Positions 15,850-25,831 are shown, counted from the first letter of the stretch. The stretch: DNA of 64,000 bases from Parabacteroides sp. 52 (GCF_010500925.1 NZ_QVMG01000010.1:30579-94578), one strand, 5' to 3'. Translations and numbers: made by a program. Notes: generated from the sequence alone by a model not told the origin.

Positions 15850-18177
15850 TTACTCCGCCTTCACGCTATCGACCGGATTGGCATTGGCGGCACGGTAGCT
15901 TTGGTAGTAGACGGTCAAGAAAGAGATCAAGAGGCAGAATAATCCCGCACCGATAAAGATCAAGGGGGAGAGACTGATCCGGTAGGAATAGTCCATCAGC
16001 CAGCGTCGCATGATATACCACACCAAGGGAGTGGCGATTACAAAGGCGATCCCAACATAGTTGAGGAAGGTAAAGATCAGACGTTTCAATACCTGGCCCT
16101 CACTCGAACCGAACACCTTACGGACCGCGATCTCCCGTGAACGTTGTTGAATGAAATAAGTAGACATGGCGAGTAACCCTAACAAGGAAATCAGGATCGC
16201 AATCACGCAGAAGATCATCACGATCTTCGCCGTACGGCGCTGCGAAGAGAAGGAGTTCTCGACCTGGTCTTCCATAAAGTATCCTGGCATTTCAAGATCC
16301 ATCATCTTCTCGTATACCTCTTTGACCTGTTCAAAGGCGCTCTTCGGATCGCCATTAATCTCGATGAGGATATCCCAGATCCATAGCCTATCACCACTTC
16401 TTACCATCACCTGCGTCGGTGGCAGATCAGCCAAGATATTGCCCATCCGGAAATCTTTCAATTTGCCGGCGATAGGTCTATCCAAGTCACGATATTTAAA
16501 ACTGGGCGTATCATCACTGATCATCAATTCCCGGTACGCCTGTTCGTTCAGGTAAACGCCATCTGCCGAAGCCAATTGGTTATCCTGTAATACCTCAAAG
16601 CCAAACAGCGAGAAATAGGTGCTGTCGCCCATCAGCGTTTGGAAAGAGATATTCCGGTCTTCGTAACGCATCGTGTTGTTATTACCCCGGCTGAAAGGGG
16701 TGCCGGCGCCATACGCCACCCGGTTGACCGAAGCCAATTGGCTCACCTCGTTGCCAAAAGCATAGATCCGCTCCCGCGATTGGAAATGATGGGAAGAGAT
16801 ATCAATGATGTTCTTCATATTGTAGCCCAACGGCGCATTGATCATGTGATTGATCTGCAAGACCATCGTCATCGAAGCAGCGATCATCATAATCGTAATC
16901 ACATTCTGAAACGTAATGAATATCTTAGAGAACACCATCTTTGTCTTTGTCCGGAAACCGCCGCGCACAATATCGATTGGCTTCGAATTGGAGATGATCC
17001 AGGCAGGCAATAAGCCGGAGGTAAGGCCCAATACGACAATCACTCCGATGGCAATCAACGCATTCACAGGCGTAAGGGTTTCCGTCAGATCGATACGCGT
17101 CTGCAACAGATCGTTAGCAAAAGGCAGTACCGCCAACGCCAGCAGAAAACCCAATACAAAAGAGAAAAGCGACAGCAGGGTCGACTCCATAATCAGACGG
17201 CTGAACAGTTCCCCGCGTGAGGAGCCCAACAGTCGCCGCGTTGCCATCTCTTTGGCACGCTTCCCGGTCTGTGCTACTGTCAGGTTGATATAATTGATCA
17301 CGGCAAACAATAGGATCAGGATACCTACCGACATCAGGATCATCACAAAGTCCCAGTCGCCTCTCCGTATATTCGTCCAGGAACCGACCTCTGAGAAATA
17401 AATCTCCTCCCACGGATAGAGTATCACCTGCTTCTCCGGATAATTCTTATACCACCAGAAGATCTTCGAAAAAAACGCCTTCACATCGGGTAGCTTCGCG
17501 TGCAGGTCTGCCCCTTCTTTGACTAACACAAACAGATTCGCTCCCGTAGCGTTATTAAACTCTTCGGAAGCAAGGGAAGAGTTGAAAAAACGAATGTTTT
17601 CTATACTCAATAATATATCCGCTTCCGGAAAAATCGAGTTCTTGATGTCTTTCATAATGCCATTGACCGTCACGACCACCGAGTCGTTGACATGGATCAT
17701 CTGCCCCAGCGGGTCTTCACTGCCAAAGGCTTTGCGGGCAAACGACTCCGAGACCACTGCATAATTGGGCACTTCGATCACCCGTCGGGTATCACCGATC
17801 AAGAGCGGGTAAGAGAATACATCAAAAAAGGAAGTATCTGAGAAAAGCAAACCTGCCTTCATTGTCATATCTTTGATCTGTATCGGCTGATCCTGAAAAG
17901 ACGAGACAACCGGGACGATCTCCTCGATCTCTGGATAGCGGCTTATCAGATGTTTCTTCAGTCGCCAATGCGAACCAATCGTCTCCTCACTGCCCAGGGC
18001 ATACACCCGGTCCGCCTTTTCCTGGCCTTGATTGACAGACAGCTCCTGCTGGGTATAGACCGCAATCAGGATCACAAACATCAACGAAACGGATAAGCCG
18101 AAGATATCGATGGCCGTATAGCCTTTATTTTTCCGGAGAAACTTAAAGAAAGACTTAAAATTCAACAGGTTGTTCAT
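15850..18177 (-). CDS. FtsX/MacB-type ABC transporter permease
   Basis: A 775-residue inner-membrane permease with the duplicated MacB layout. Membrane segment 1 is at about 20-40, followed by a periplasmic MacB core domain (about 45-285), a three-helix FtsX domain (about 285-400), a fourth segment near 425 and a second periplasmic region. A second FtsX domain covers the last 110 residues, ending in ANPVDSVKAE as is usual in this Bacteroidota family. Family members work with an ABC ATPase to move lipoproteins, peptides or drugs, or transmit force across the membrane. No ATPase or adaptor gene is adjacent, so it stands alone here. A sigma-54-like promoter lies 37 bp upstream, fitting the frequent link between such permeases and NtrC-type regulators in this group. 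Confidence 0.88.
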   Translation of the reverse strand: MNNLLNFKSFFKFLRKNKGYTAIDIFGLSVSLMFVILIAVYTQQELSVNQGQEKADRVYALGSEETIGSHWRLKKHLISRYPEIEEIVPVVSSFQDQPIQIKDMTMKAGLLFSDTSFFDVFSYPLLIGDTRRVIEVPNYAVVSESFARKAFGSEDPLGQMIHVNDSVVVTVNGIMKDIKNSIFPEADILLSIENIRFFNSSLASEEFNNATGANLFVLVKEGADLHAKLPDVKAFFSKIFWWYKNYPEKQVILYPWEEIYFSEVGSWTNIRRGDWDFVMILMSVGILILLFAVINYINLTVAQTGKRAKEMATRRLLGSSRGELFSRLIMESTLLSLFSFVLGFLLALAVLPFANDLLQTRIDLTETLTPVNALIAIGVIVVLGLTSGLLPAWIISNSKPIDIVRGGFRTKTKMVFSKIFITFQNVITIMMIAASMTMVLQINHMINAPLGYNMKNIIDISSHHFQSRERIYAFGNEVSQLASVNRVAYGAGTPFSRGNNNTMRYEDRNISFQTLMGDSTYFSLFGFEVLQDNQLASADGVYLNEQAYRELMISDDTPSFKYRDLDRPIAGKLKDFRMGNILADLPPTQVMVRSGDRLWIWDILIEINGDPKSAFEQVKEVYEKMMDLEMPGYFMEDQVENSFSSQRRTAKIVMIFCVIAILISLLGLLAMSTYFIQQRSREIAVRKVFGSSEGQVLKRLIFTFLNYVGIAFVIATPLVWYIMRRWLMDYSYRISLSPLIFIGAGLFCLLISFLTVYYQSYRAANANPVDSVKAE

Positions 18178-18213
18178 GAAAGGAACTATAAAATATTAAT
18201 ATTATCTATCTAT

Positions 18214-18231
18214 ATGCAAAGAGTGTGCCAA
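18214..18231 (-). promoter_or_regulatory. Sigma-54 (-24/-12) promoter of the ABC permease
   Basis: The minus strand reads TTGGCACACTCTTTGCAT. The GG and GC dinucleotides are separated by exactly 10 bp, and both half-sites match the sigma-54 consensus TGGCAC-N5-TTGCA. The element ends 37 bp before the permease ATG (18177), giving a predicted leader of roughly 25 nt. No TAnnTTTG box was seen for this gene. Confidence 0.72.
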
Positions 18232-18331
18232 AAAGGATAAATAGATGAAAAATAAATAATTAAGAAAAAAGCTGTATGATGTTGATGTCTAATAATTGGA
18301 CACTATTGTAAAAATATTTGACATTTATCGC

Positions 18332-18339
18332 TACTTTTG
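18332..18339 (+). promoter_or_regulatory. -7 box of the helicase gene
   Basis: TACTTTTG matches TAnnTTTG; a TTG at 18306-18308 lies 23 bp upstream, slightly long. Because the box overlaps the TTG codon at 18337, translation must start further downstream, at ATG 18364. Confidence 0.5.
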
Positions 18340-18363
18340 TTTTCAATCTTAAAGAATCAACAA

Positions 18364-20505
18364 ATGCAGATGGATGCACAATCAGGCCTGGCTTTGAAGT
18401 TTATACAAAACACCGGGACACATCTTTTCCTTACGGGAAAAGCAGGTACCGGTAAAACGACTTTCCTGAAAAAACTGAAAGCTCTTTCTCCCAAACGGAT
18501 GATTGTGACAGCTCCTACCGGTGTGGCGGCTATCAATGCGGGTGGGGTGACCATCCATTCGTTTTTTCAATTGCCTTTTGGTCCTTATCTCCCGGCAGCC
18601 GGTGATCTATCTGACAGGCAGAACCGTTCTTTTACCCATAAGTTTAGTCGCGATAAGATCAATATCATCAAAAGTATGGATTTGTTGGTTATTGATGAGA
18701 TCAGTATGGTGCGTGCCGATTTGTTGGATGCCATCAGCGATGTATTGCGTCGCTACCGGGATAAAAACAAACCCTTCGGAGGAGTACAGTTATTATTGAT
18801 CGGGGATCTGCAGCAATTGGCTCCCGTAGCCAAAGAAGAAGAATGGAGCCTTTTGAAACAGTATTATGCCTCTCCTTATTTTTTTGACAGCAAAGCATTG
18901 ATGGAAAGCAATTATTTCAGTATCGAACTGACACATGTGTACCGGCAGAACGATGGAGACTTTCTGCAATTGTTGAATAAGATACGCGACAATCAACCGG
19001 ATGAAGAGACTATACAGCGGTTGAACGAACGGTATATCCCCGATTTTGCGCCGGATGATAAAGAGGGATATATCACCCTTACAACGCATAACTACCAGGC
19101 ACAACACCTGAACACGCACAAACTGACTGCACTTCCGGGGGAAACCTATACCTTTATGGCGGACATTGTCAATGACTTTCCCGCTTATTCTTATCCAACG
19201 GATGAAAAACTTGTACTCAAAACAGGGGCACAAGTGATGTTTGTGAAAAATGATTCTTCCGGCGAACGCAAATACTACAATGGGAAAATTGGGAAAATCG
19301 TTTTTATTAATTCCCAGAAGATCATTGTCTCGGATGAATTCGGGCAGGATATCACTGTCAATAAAGAAACCTGGCAGAATGTCAAATATACGATCAACGA
19401 AGAAACCAAAGAGATTACGGAGACCATTATCGGCTCCTTTTCCCAATATCCCCTGAAAACGGCCTGGGCTATCACCATTCATAAAAGCCAGGGTTTAACC
19501 TTTGAACGGGCGATTATTGACGCGGCATCGGCTTTCTCACACGGACAGGTGTATGTGGCCTTAAGCCGTTGCAAGACGCTGGATGGCTTGGTGTTAAACA
19601 GTCGGTTGACGCGCAATGCCTTGGTTTCGGATAACCGGATTGAACAATATACTTCTTCGTTGGAACAGCGGAAGGCCAAGGACGATTATTTATTGCAGGC
19701 ACAACAACAGTATTACCTGAAGTTGGTGATCGAACTGTTTGATTTCGAGATGATTCAGCAGCGGTTGCAATATGCTGCCCATCTGGTGTATACCCATCTG
19801 AACCGCTTGTATCCCGAATGGGCCGGCCGCTATGTCAACTGTCGGGATAACTTCCGGTCGGAGATCACGGAGATTGGCGTGCGTTTCCAGCAACAACTCA
19901 AACGTATGATCCTGGAATCAGCCGACTATGAATTGGATACGCATATAAAGGATCGTATCGAGAAAGGGACTGCCTACTTCCTGGAGAAGATGGAAGACTA
20001 TGCGGCTACCCTGATGAAAGGCACCCATGCGGAGATAGACAATAAGGAAAACCGTAAACTGATCACCCTTGCTGTTAAGAATCTCTCCGAGGAGTTGATG
20101 CTTAAGCTGTTGACCCTTCGTGCCTGTCGCAAAGGTTTTTCGGTCTCTACTTATCTTTCTGCCAAAGCCAAGGCGCATATAGAGCCCGATACGCCTGTAA
20201 AGAAAAAAACAGGTGCAAAAACAACCCGTGCGCCCAAGGCAACGAAAGAACAGGATGTGCCGGCAGATTCTTACGACGATATCAAGAATCCCCAATTGTA
20301 TGAAGCACTCCGCCAATGGCGCAACGAGCAAGCCCGTCAAAAAGGACTGCCTGTGTATACCATCCTCCAACAGAAAGCCCTGATAGGTATAAGCAATCTA
20401 ATGCCTCGCACCAGCCGGGAGTTTTTATGCATATCCGGTGTCGGTAAAAAAGTATGGGAAAACTATGGCGAAGAACTACAAGCCCTTGTGGAAAAGTATA
20501 AATAG
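18364..20505 (+). CDS. PIF1-like superfamily 1 helicase with C-terminal HRDC-type domain
   Basis: A 713-residue DNA helicase. The N-terminal ATPase core has Walker A GKAGTGKT (25-32, K31), Walker B LLVIDEISM, a GDLQQLAPV motif III, and the late motif TIHKSQGLTFERAIID followed by YVALSRCKTLDGL, which are the hallmarks of the PIF1/RecD2-like group. The middle part (about 420-600) is helical. A basic linker rich in Lys, Ala and Thr leads to a C-terminal HRDC-like domain (YEALRQWRNEQARQKGLP through LCISGVGKKVWENYGEE), which binds nucleic acid. Likely role: unwinding during replication restart or repair; the exact role in Bacteroidota is not established. Start chosen at the ATG just after the promoter box. 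Confidence 0.87.
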   Translation: MQMDAQSGLALKFIQNTGTHLFLTGKAGTGKTTFLKKLKALSPKRMIVTAPTGVAAINAGGVTIHSFFQLPFGPYLPAAGDLSDRQNRSFTHKFSRDKINIIKSMDLLVIDEISMVRADLLDAISDVLRRYRDKNKPFGGVQLLLIGDLQQLAPVAKEEEWSLLKQYYASPYFFDSKALMESNYFSIELTHVYRQNDGDFLQLLNKIRDNQPDEETIQRLNERYIPDFAPDDKEGYITLTTHNYQAQHLNTHKLTALPGETYTFMADIVNDFPAYSYPTDEKLVLKTGAQVMFVKNDSSGERKYYNGKIGKIVFINSQKIIVSDEFGQDITVNKETWQNVKYTINEETKEITETIIGSFSQYPLKTAWAITIHKSQGLTFERAIIDAASAFSHGQVYVALSRCKTLDGLVLNSRLTRNALVSDNRIEQYTSSLEQRKAKDDYLLQAQQQYYLKLVIELFDFEMIQQRLQYAAHLVYTHLNRLYPEWAGRYVNCRDNFRSEITEIGVRFQQQLKRMILESADYELDTHIKDRIEKGTAYFLEKMEDYAATLMKGTHAEIDNKENRKLITLAVKNLSEELMLKLLTLRACRKGFSVSTYLSAKAKAHIEPDTPVKKKTGAKTTRAPKATKEQDVPADSYDDIKNPQLYEALRQWRNEQARQKGLPVYTILQQKALIGISNLMPRTSREFLCISGVGKKVWENYGEELQALVEKYK

Positions 20506-20641
20506 GTAGAAAAGATTCCCCCTTACTTATTTCTTTGATAAAAAAAGTATACAAAAATACCCCTGTAGATTAAACGATTGCCATCCGCTTGCGTCTATAT
20601 AAACAGACTTTTTTATGTTTAATCTAAAATGAATAAAAGAA

Positions 20642-21007
20642 ATGAAGAAGGTTTTATTTGTATGCTTGATGGTGCTTATGAGCTCCGTCGCCCTGGTTGC
20701 GCAAAACAATAACAATATGCAGGAACGCATGAAAGAGCGCATGGAGAATTATATCAAAGAGTTGAAACTGGACGAGAAAAAAGCAACGGATTTTCGTAAG
20801 GTCTATACGGATGCTTCTGAAAAAATGCAAAAGGAAATGGCAGGCATGCGTGATGCAGGCAATCAGGACCGCGAAACGATGCGCACTAAAATGACTAAAC
20901 TGACGGAAGAACGGGATGCGGAAATTAAAAAAATCCTCTCTGAAGACGAGTTTAAGAAGTTCAAAGAATTGATCAGTAAAGAACCTCGCCGCAGACCGCG
21001 TAACTGA
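20642..21007 (+). CDS. Small secreted Spy/CpxP-like helical protein
   Basis: A 121-residue protein with a clear signal peptide (1-20, LMSSVALVAQ) and a mature part made almost entirely of charged helix. Repeated basic-acidic segments occur (ERMKERMENYIKELKLDEKKA, MTKLTEERDAEIKKILSEDEF). The pattern resembles small periplasmic proteins of the Spy/CpxP (LTxxQ) type and Bacteroidota DUF4890-like proteins, which act as periplasmic chaperones or stress sensors. No exact motif confirms this. It ends with an Arg-rich tail (PRRRPRN). It is followed by palindromic array 21063-21168 and then by convergent tamB. Confidence 0.65.
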   Translation: MKKVLFVCLMVLMSSVALVAQNNNNMQERMKERMENYIKELKLDEKKATDFRKVYTDASEKMQKEMAGMRDAGNQDRETMRTKMTKLTEERDAEIKKILSEDEFKKFKELISKEPRRRPRN

Positions 21008-21062
21008 AATGCCGGAAAATAGGTAGGTGTTCACAAGACTATTTTCCCCTGAAAAATAAAAA

Positions 21063-21168
21063 TGCCGACAATCATCAGCAAAATTGCTGACAATTGTCGG
21101 CATTTGTGCTGATATATATCGGCACAAGTGTCGACATATATCAGCACAAGTGTCGACGGTTATCGACA
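21063..21168. repeat. Palindromic array A: five 18-bp units, 22-bp period
   Basis: Five imperfect palindromes start at 21063, 21085, 21107, 21129 and 21151, each 18 bp, separated by 4-bp spacers AAAT, TTTG, CAAG and CAAG. Typical units are TGCTGATATATATCGGCA and TGTCGACGGTTATCGACA: a 6-bp arm TGnYGA, a 6-bp centre, and a 6-bp arm TCRRCA or TCRGCA. Units 1 and 2 also pair with each other as one long hairpin (TGCCGACAAT with ATTGTCGGCA). The array is flanked by AATAAAAA on the left and CTTTTATTCCCC on the right, so each strand leaves the array through a T-rich tract. It sits between two convergent genes. Confidence 0.9.
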
Positions 21169-21263
21169 CTTTTATTCCCCCGGAGTTTGACTTATCTTAA
21201 AAAGGGTTCTCACTTTTTGTCCTTTTACCCATGACCGGCACACTCACTACTCATCACTCATCT

Positions 21264-24200
21264 CTACGGATTGTCAATCGTTAATTTCTGTGGAGTGGGA
21301 GGGGTAAGAATAATCTTTTTTTTGCGTCGGAAGAAATCGGAAAGATAGGTAAAGTCTTTCTTGAACATAATGCCCACGCCCTGGGTTGTCAGGGATTGTC
21401 TTAGGTAATGATACATATCATTGGCATGGTTATAGGCTTTCAGGCGGATTTCGCCGCTGGGCGTTAATTTGTATTCCAGGTCGAACTCTCCGATGAACAC
21501 ATTCTTTTCCAGTGCCTGGCTGTTGCGGTAGCCGAAGTTTCCGTTGAATATCAGTCGGTTGTCTAATAACTGGCTGGAGAGCAACATCTCAACCTCCGTA
21601 TCATCTTTTGTCCAATCCTGGGCCGTACGGATATTGGTTCCTATCTGTACTTTGTCGGTAAAAGTGTTCATCAGGTTTGTCAATTGGGTGGATATAGCGG
21701 ACGAGGCGACTGCGTTCAGGTCGTTTGTACGGTAGGTATTCGTGGAGTATTCGGGCGTATAAAATTTGTTCAGGACCAAGAGGTAGACAATCTGCAAACT
21801 CATCACATCTTCCGTGTCAATGAAGCTTCTCACCTGGCGTTCCAATTCTTCGTTCGAGTTGGGTAGTTCGATGTCAAAAGAGATGGTTGGGTTGCGCAAC
21901 ATACCATCGAGTTTGAGTATGCAGTTCACTGGTACGTTGGTCCGGTCCGACTCTTTGGCGATGACTTCATCCAGATCCGACAGGTTGGCTGTCAGGCTGT
22001 AGATGGCATCTACATTCATCTGGGCGTTGTAAGGGTCGCCTTGAAAATTAATCGTGCTTCCATCCCGTATCTTGAAATCTTTATGAATGATCTGTTGCAA
22101 GCTGAAGTTATAGGCCCCTTCTACAATGTTTACTCCGCCATACATCCTGTAGTCTGTTTTTGTACCGTATTGAACTTGTAAACTGCCACTGGCTTTTCCT
22201 TTGATCTTGTCTCCTGCGGAGGGGTCCATGATTAGTTCTATTGTTGCGTCCGGTGTGACGTCGACAAGAAAATTCATCCGGATCTCGGCACCGCTGTCGG
22301 CGGGCAGGAGATGCCTTGTCTTGAGGGAGTCGGTCGACAAAGAATCGGTATGTGCACTTAATTGGCTTTTGTCTATAAAGGTAATAAAGTCATATTCGGA
22401 GGAGGCCGAGCTGGTCATAAAGTTAAAACCTACGGAAGTTTTCGGACCACTCCTTACGTTCATGTCAAAGTCGATGACATTCTCATTGCCGACGATTGAT
22501 CCGGTACCACTGCCGAATACTGTTCCATATATCATCGGGCTGTTCTTTTCCGACTGGTCATATACCAACAGGTTCGTGGCTTGAATGTCAGCCCGGAAAT
22601 CGTAATCATGAAAGTAGGTATGGTTGAATGCCAGGCTTACCTTTCCTTTGTTTCCGAATTTGTCATAGACGGAGACATCTGTCAGTCGGATAGTGGCCGG
22701 CTCCAGGTAGACGGAATCGGAGAAGGTATAATAGGTGTTGAGGAAATCGATGCCCAGTCCTCCGTCTTCCACATAAGCATTTCCTTCTGCTGTTAACTCT
22801 TTAAATGGGCCGTACAGGTGTACATGTCCGAATCCCCGTCCCCGAATGTCTTTCGCTACATTGTTAAGGAAAGGATGTAAAAAGGAGATATCGATATCGT
22901 TGGCATCGAAATGCAAAGAAAGGCCTTCATTGGGTTTCACCGGAAAGATATGTCCATTCACATCTGTCCAGGTGCTATCGTTTTTATAAATGGAACCTAC
23001 CAAGAGGATGCCCCGTTGTTCGTCGTCCCATTCACTGTACAAGCTTAACCTGCCTAAGTCTACCTGGTTGAAGGAGAAGTCCTGCACAACAAATTCTTCC
23101 GTATTCATGATGCGGCTGTGGTATAAATCATTGAGGACAAAAGTACCAGTCGCTTCTCCACCAAACTGTAAGACCGGGATAGCGAGGGTTTCAAAGATAT
23201 AACTCAGCTCTATCTGTTGCATATCGAGAATGAGCGTATCCTGTACTTCGGGAGAGATGGCTCCGTCAATATGTAAGTATTGTTCATCATGGGCGACAAT
23301 GAAATTGTCAATGTCTATTTTCCCTTTTTGAATGGTGATGGAGGCTGGTTCTACGTTCCATAGAGAGTCGTTGATGACGACAGGGCTTTGGTGGATGGAT
23401 ATCTCTGTCCGCAGTGTCGGTTTCTTGCCTTCTGTTTTCTCTTCGATAAACAAGGCAGAGGCAGATAGATCGGCTTTGAACTCTTGCTCCTTATTATTGG
23501 CCCATTGGATAAAAGTATTGAGCTGGTCTTGGCCGGCATCTGCTTTCAGGTTAAAGCGGTTTCGTAATCCTTTGTCGTTATAAAGCACGGCGGCAAGCTC
23601 CAGATTGACTTTCTCTTTGGGGTTTTCTATAGAGATATATCCGGATTCCAAAGCCGACTGTCCGACTTTGAACTGAGGAAGCCAGGCCTGTAGCCTGAAT
23701 TTATCGTAGCGGTTGTTGTAATGTCCCGTGATACGTGCTTGGTTGATAATCGTAAAGGGCAGTTTCAACGTATTAGAAAGCGACTCCGTATTTTCTATGG
23801 CAAAGAGCACGGAGAAGTTATTCTCTTTGGTTGGCTTCTTCTTTTGGGTTGTTTTAATCAGGGAAGGAAGATAAGCTTCAAAGGTATTGACCATACTTGG
23901 CAGAATGGTTTCGAAGGAATAGGCACCGGCAACTTCTCCGTTCAGTATATCGGAAGTGATTGTCAAGCGACGGTCTGTATGATGTCCCGAAGCGGCTATT
24001 TCCAGTTTGTTCAGGAAAAACGCATTGGGCAGCGTTTGAAACGAAAGACTGTCTAAGTGTATACTCCCTGCCAGGTTATCGATATTATCTCCGGTGAAAT
24101 CGGCTTTGAGAGAGAAAGAGATGTCGGGGGATTCGTATGTATCTGTCAGGTTGAGCCTATCCGGGCGAAGGTGCTGCACATCGGCTGTAAAGTTAAAGAC

Positions 24201-25754
24201 TGAATTGGCTCCTTCGTGTTTGAACATTCCTTCCATTTGCAGTTTCCCGTTCGGGTCGTCCATCTGTATGATGCCGTCAAACCCACTCTTCTGCACATTG
24301 CCTGCTAACAGGATATTCTCATATTTATATCCTTTGAAATCGATCTCGTCGATATTCCCCTTAATGTTTCCAGAGAAATCTCCTTTTACCGGGCGGATAG
24401 CATCTAAGGTCAACGAGAAGCGGGCATTGCCAAAGAGGGTATCTTGAGGAAATAATTCGTTGATGCGTAAGTTGGAGGTGGAGACATGGCCTTTGAGGTA
24501 GGCGTCGATATTCTTTTCTTTGTTCCTTCCGAATATCATATCGGTCTGTATATTACCGATAGAAGAAGAGAGTTCACCGAAGGCCACCAGGTTGTCAAAG
24601 AATCCGGAAATCTCTCCACTAAAGTTGATTGTACCCAAATGAGCAAGCTGTTCCGGCAGCTTGCGTGTTTGTTCATTGAAGTTATTAATCAGATTTTCCA
24701 GTCCTTCGGAGGTGATAAACATACGATTTACCTGTCCGAATATATAGGTCTCACCAGGCTGTGTGATGCCTTTGAGTTCCATTCGCCCGTTAAACTGCAT
24801 CTGGTTTTTTTGTTGTACCGTTAATCTTTTCAGATGAATGCTGTTGATATATCCGGAGGCTTCGGCGGAGAGTTCAACTGTTTCAGTAAAATGGCTAAAC
24901 GCCGGAATGAAAGGTGCGAGGTCTTTTAATCCGATTTGCGAAGGAGCGATAGATAATTCCACGGCAGCATCATTGAGGAAACTTGTGAGTCCCTCAACCT
25001 TTGACAGGTTCATAGTGGCTCGGTCTATTTTCAGCTTAGTCTGAGGCAGTTGTATTTCAAAATGATCGATAGATGCACTGTCTCTGCTTCCGACAATGTT
25101 CATGGACAGTTTCTCCAGAGTAAAACCGGAGGCTTCGTCGAAGCTTAGTTTTTTGATATGGGCATTCAGGCTGTCTTTGTTGAATGCTTTGAGAGAGATG
25201 TTGGCATTCAGGTTATCAATATGGATATGTTTGGCGTTGAATTTGCCCGGGCTCGTTCGTTCGCTCGTCACATTATACCGGAGTTCGCCTTTTCTCAGGA
25301 GGATAGAGTTGAACCGCAGGTCGAGGTTGGGCGTTTTTTTGTCCAATGTGTCTTTCTGGGAGAAGGCATCTATCAGGAATTGCAGGTTTAGGTCGGCTTT
25401 CGGATTTTCCTTTTTCAGGTTCAAGGAAAAACCAAATAGCCGGACAGTCGAGAAAACCAACTTGCCTTTCAGAAAAGGTATGAACTCAAAGCCGGCGGAG
25501 ATATGGCTGGCTTCCAATAAAGGCTCTCCGGTGGGATCGTCCAGGTGTACGCCTTCAAGGACCAGGCGGTTGAACCATTTGAGCCCGATATGTTCTATTT
25601 GAACGGGTACACCCAGGTATTCGGATAATTCATCGGTAGTGATCTGCGTCATTTTATGCTGAACATACGGGATATTCACCAAAATAGCAGGCAAGGCATA
25701 AACTATCCAAAATACAGTAAGCAGAGTAATGATTATGTATTTGAGTCCTCTAAT
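21264..25754 (-). CDS. tamB: TamB-family translocation/assembly module protein
   Basis: A protein of about 1,496 residues that spans the periplasm and is thought to bridge inner and outer membranes for lipid transport or outer-membrane protein assembly. The N-terminal hydrophobic anchor (LKYIIITLLTVFWIVYALPA) is followed by a long repetitive beta-rich region and the C-terminal TamB/DUF490 domain (GGVNIVEGAYNFSLQQIIHKDFKIRDGS and DLEYKLTPSGEIRLKAYNHAND near the end). Start choice is uncertain: no ATG or GTG exists before the anchor; the frame is closed at 25767-25769. TTG at 25694 would cut the anchor in half, so the ATT codon at 25752-25754 is proposed, directly after a TAGTTTTG promoter box. 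It is divergent from tsaD and convergent with the Spy-like gene. Confidence 0.85.
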   Translation of the reverse strand: MRGLKYIIITLLTVFWIVYALPAILVNIPYVQHKMTQITTDELSEYLGVPVQIEHIGLKWFNRLVLEGVHLDDPTGEPLLEASHISAGFEFIPFLKGKLVFSTVRLFGFSLNLKKENPKADLNLQFLIDAFSQKDTLDKKTPNLDLRFNSILLRKGELRYNVTSERTSPGKFNAKHIHIDNLNANISLKAFNKDSLNAHIKKLSFDEASGFTLEKLSMNIVGSRDSASIDHFEIQLPQTKLKIDRATMNLSKVEGLTSFLNDAAVELSIAPSQIGLKDLAPFIPAFSHFTETVELSAEASGYINSIHLKRLTVQQKNQMQFNGRMELKGITQPGETYIFGQVNRMFITSEGLENLINNFNEQTRKLPEQLAHLGTINFSGEISGFFDNLVAFGELSSSIGNIQTDMIFGRNKEKNIDAYLKGHVSTSNLRINELFPQDTLFGNARFSLTLDAIRPVKGDFSGNIKGNIDEIDFKGYKYENILLAGNVQKSGFDGIIQMDDPNGKLQMEGMFKHEGANSVFNFTADVQHLRPDRLNLTDTYESPDISFSLKADFTGDNIDNLAGSIHLDSLSFQTLPNAFFLNKLEIAASGHHTDRRLTITSDILNGEVAGAYSFETILPSMVNTFEAYLPSLIKTTQKKKPTKENNFSVLFAIENTESLSNTLKLPFTIINQARITGHYNNRYDKFRLQAWLPQFKVGQSALESGYISIENPKEKVNLELAAVLYNDKGLRNRFNLKADAGQDQLNTFIQWANNKEQEFKADLSASALFIEEKTEGKKPTLRTEISIHQSPVVINDSLWNVEPASITIQKGKIDIDNFIVAHDEQYLHIDGAISPEVQDTLILDMQQIELSYIFETLAIPVLQFGGEATGTFVLNDLYHSRIMNTEEFVVQDFSFNQVDLGRLSLYSEWDDEQRGILLVGSIYKNDSTWTDVNGHIFPVKPNEGLSLHFDANDIDISFLHPFLNNVAKDIRGRGFGHVHLYGPFKELTAEGNAYVEDGGLGIDFLNTYYTFSDSVYLEPATIRLTDVSVYDKFGNKGKVSLAFNHTYFHDYDFRADIQATNLLVYDQSEKNSPMIYGTVFGSGTGSIVGNENVIDFDMNVRSGPKTSVGFNFMTSSASSEYDFITFIDKSQLSAHTDSLSTDSLKTRHLLPADSGAEIRMNFLVDVTPDATIELIMDPSAGDKIKGKASGSLQVQYGTKTDYRMYGGVNIVEGAYNFSLQQIIHKDFKIRDGSTINFQGDPYNAQMNVDAIYSLTANLSDLDEVIAKESDRTNVPVNCILKLDGMLRNPTISFDIELPNSNEELERQVRSFIDTEDVMSLQIVYLLVLNKFYTPEYSTNTYRTNDLNAVASSAISTQLTNLMNTFTDKVQIGTNIRTAQDWTKDDTEVEMLLSSQLLDNRLIFNGNFGYRNSQALEKNVFIGEFDLEYKLTPSGEIRLKAYNHANDMYHYLRQSLTTQGVGIMFKKDFTYLSDFFRRKKKIILTPPTPQKLTIDNP

Positions 25755-25773
25755 GGCTTTCGAATTTTATATA

Positions 25774-25781
25774 CAAAACTA
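25774..25781 (-). promoter_or_regulatory. -7 box of tamB
   Basis: The minus strand reads TAGTTTTG (TAnnTTTG). Transcription would start near 25767, only 13 nt before the proposed ATT start codon. Confidence 0.5.
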
Positions 25782-25831
25782 CAACATTATCGCAATAGAT
25801 TTCGTTAATTTGCAGAAAAAAAGGAGAATAT

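Noticed and set aside
18793..19482. 229-codon minus-strand frame inside the helicase gene
   Set aside because: Antisense to the conserved ATPase core; no family features.
20654..21169. Minus-strand open frame rich in Cys, Arg and His over array A
   Set aside because: Its N-terminal part is just the palindromic array read as codons, and the rest is antisense to the Spy-like gene. A similar frame over array B (32685-32933) repeats the same peptide pattern for the same reason.
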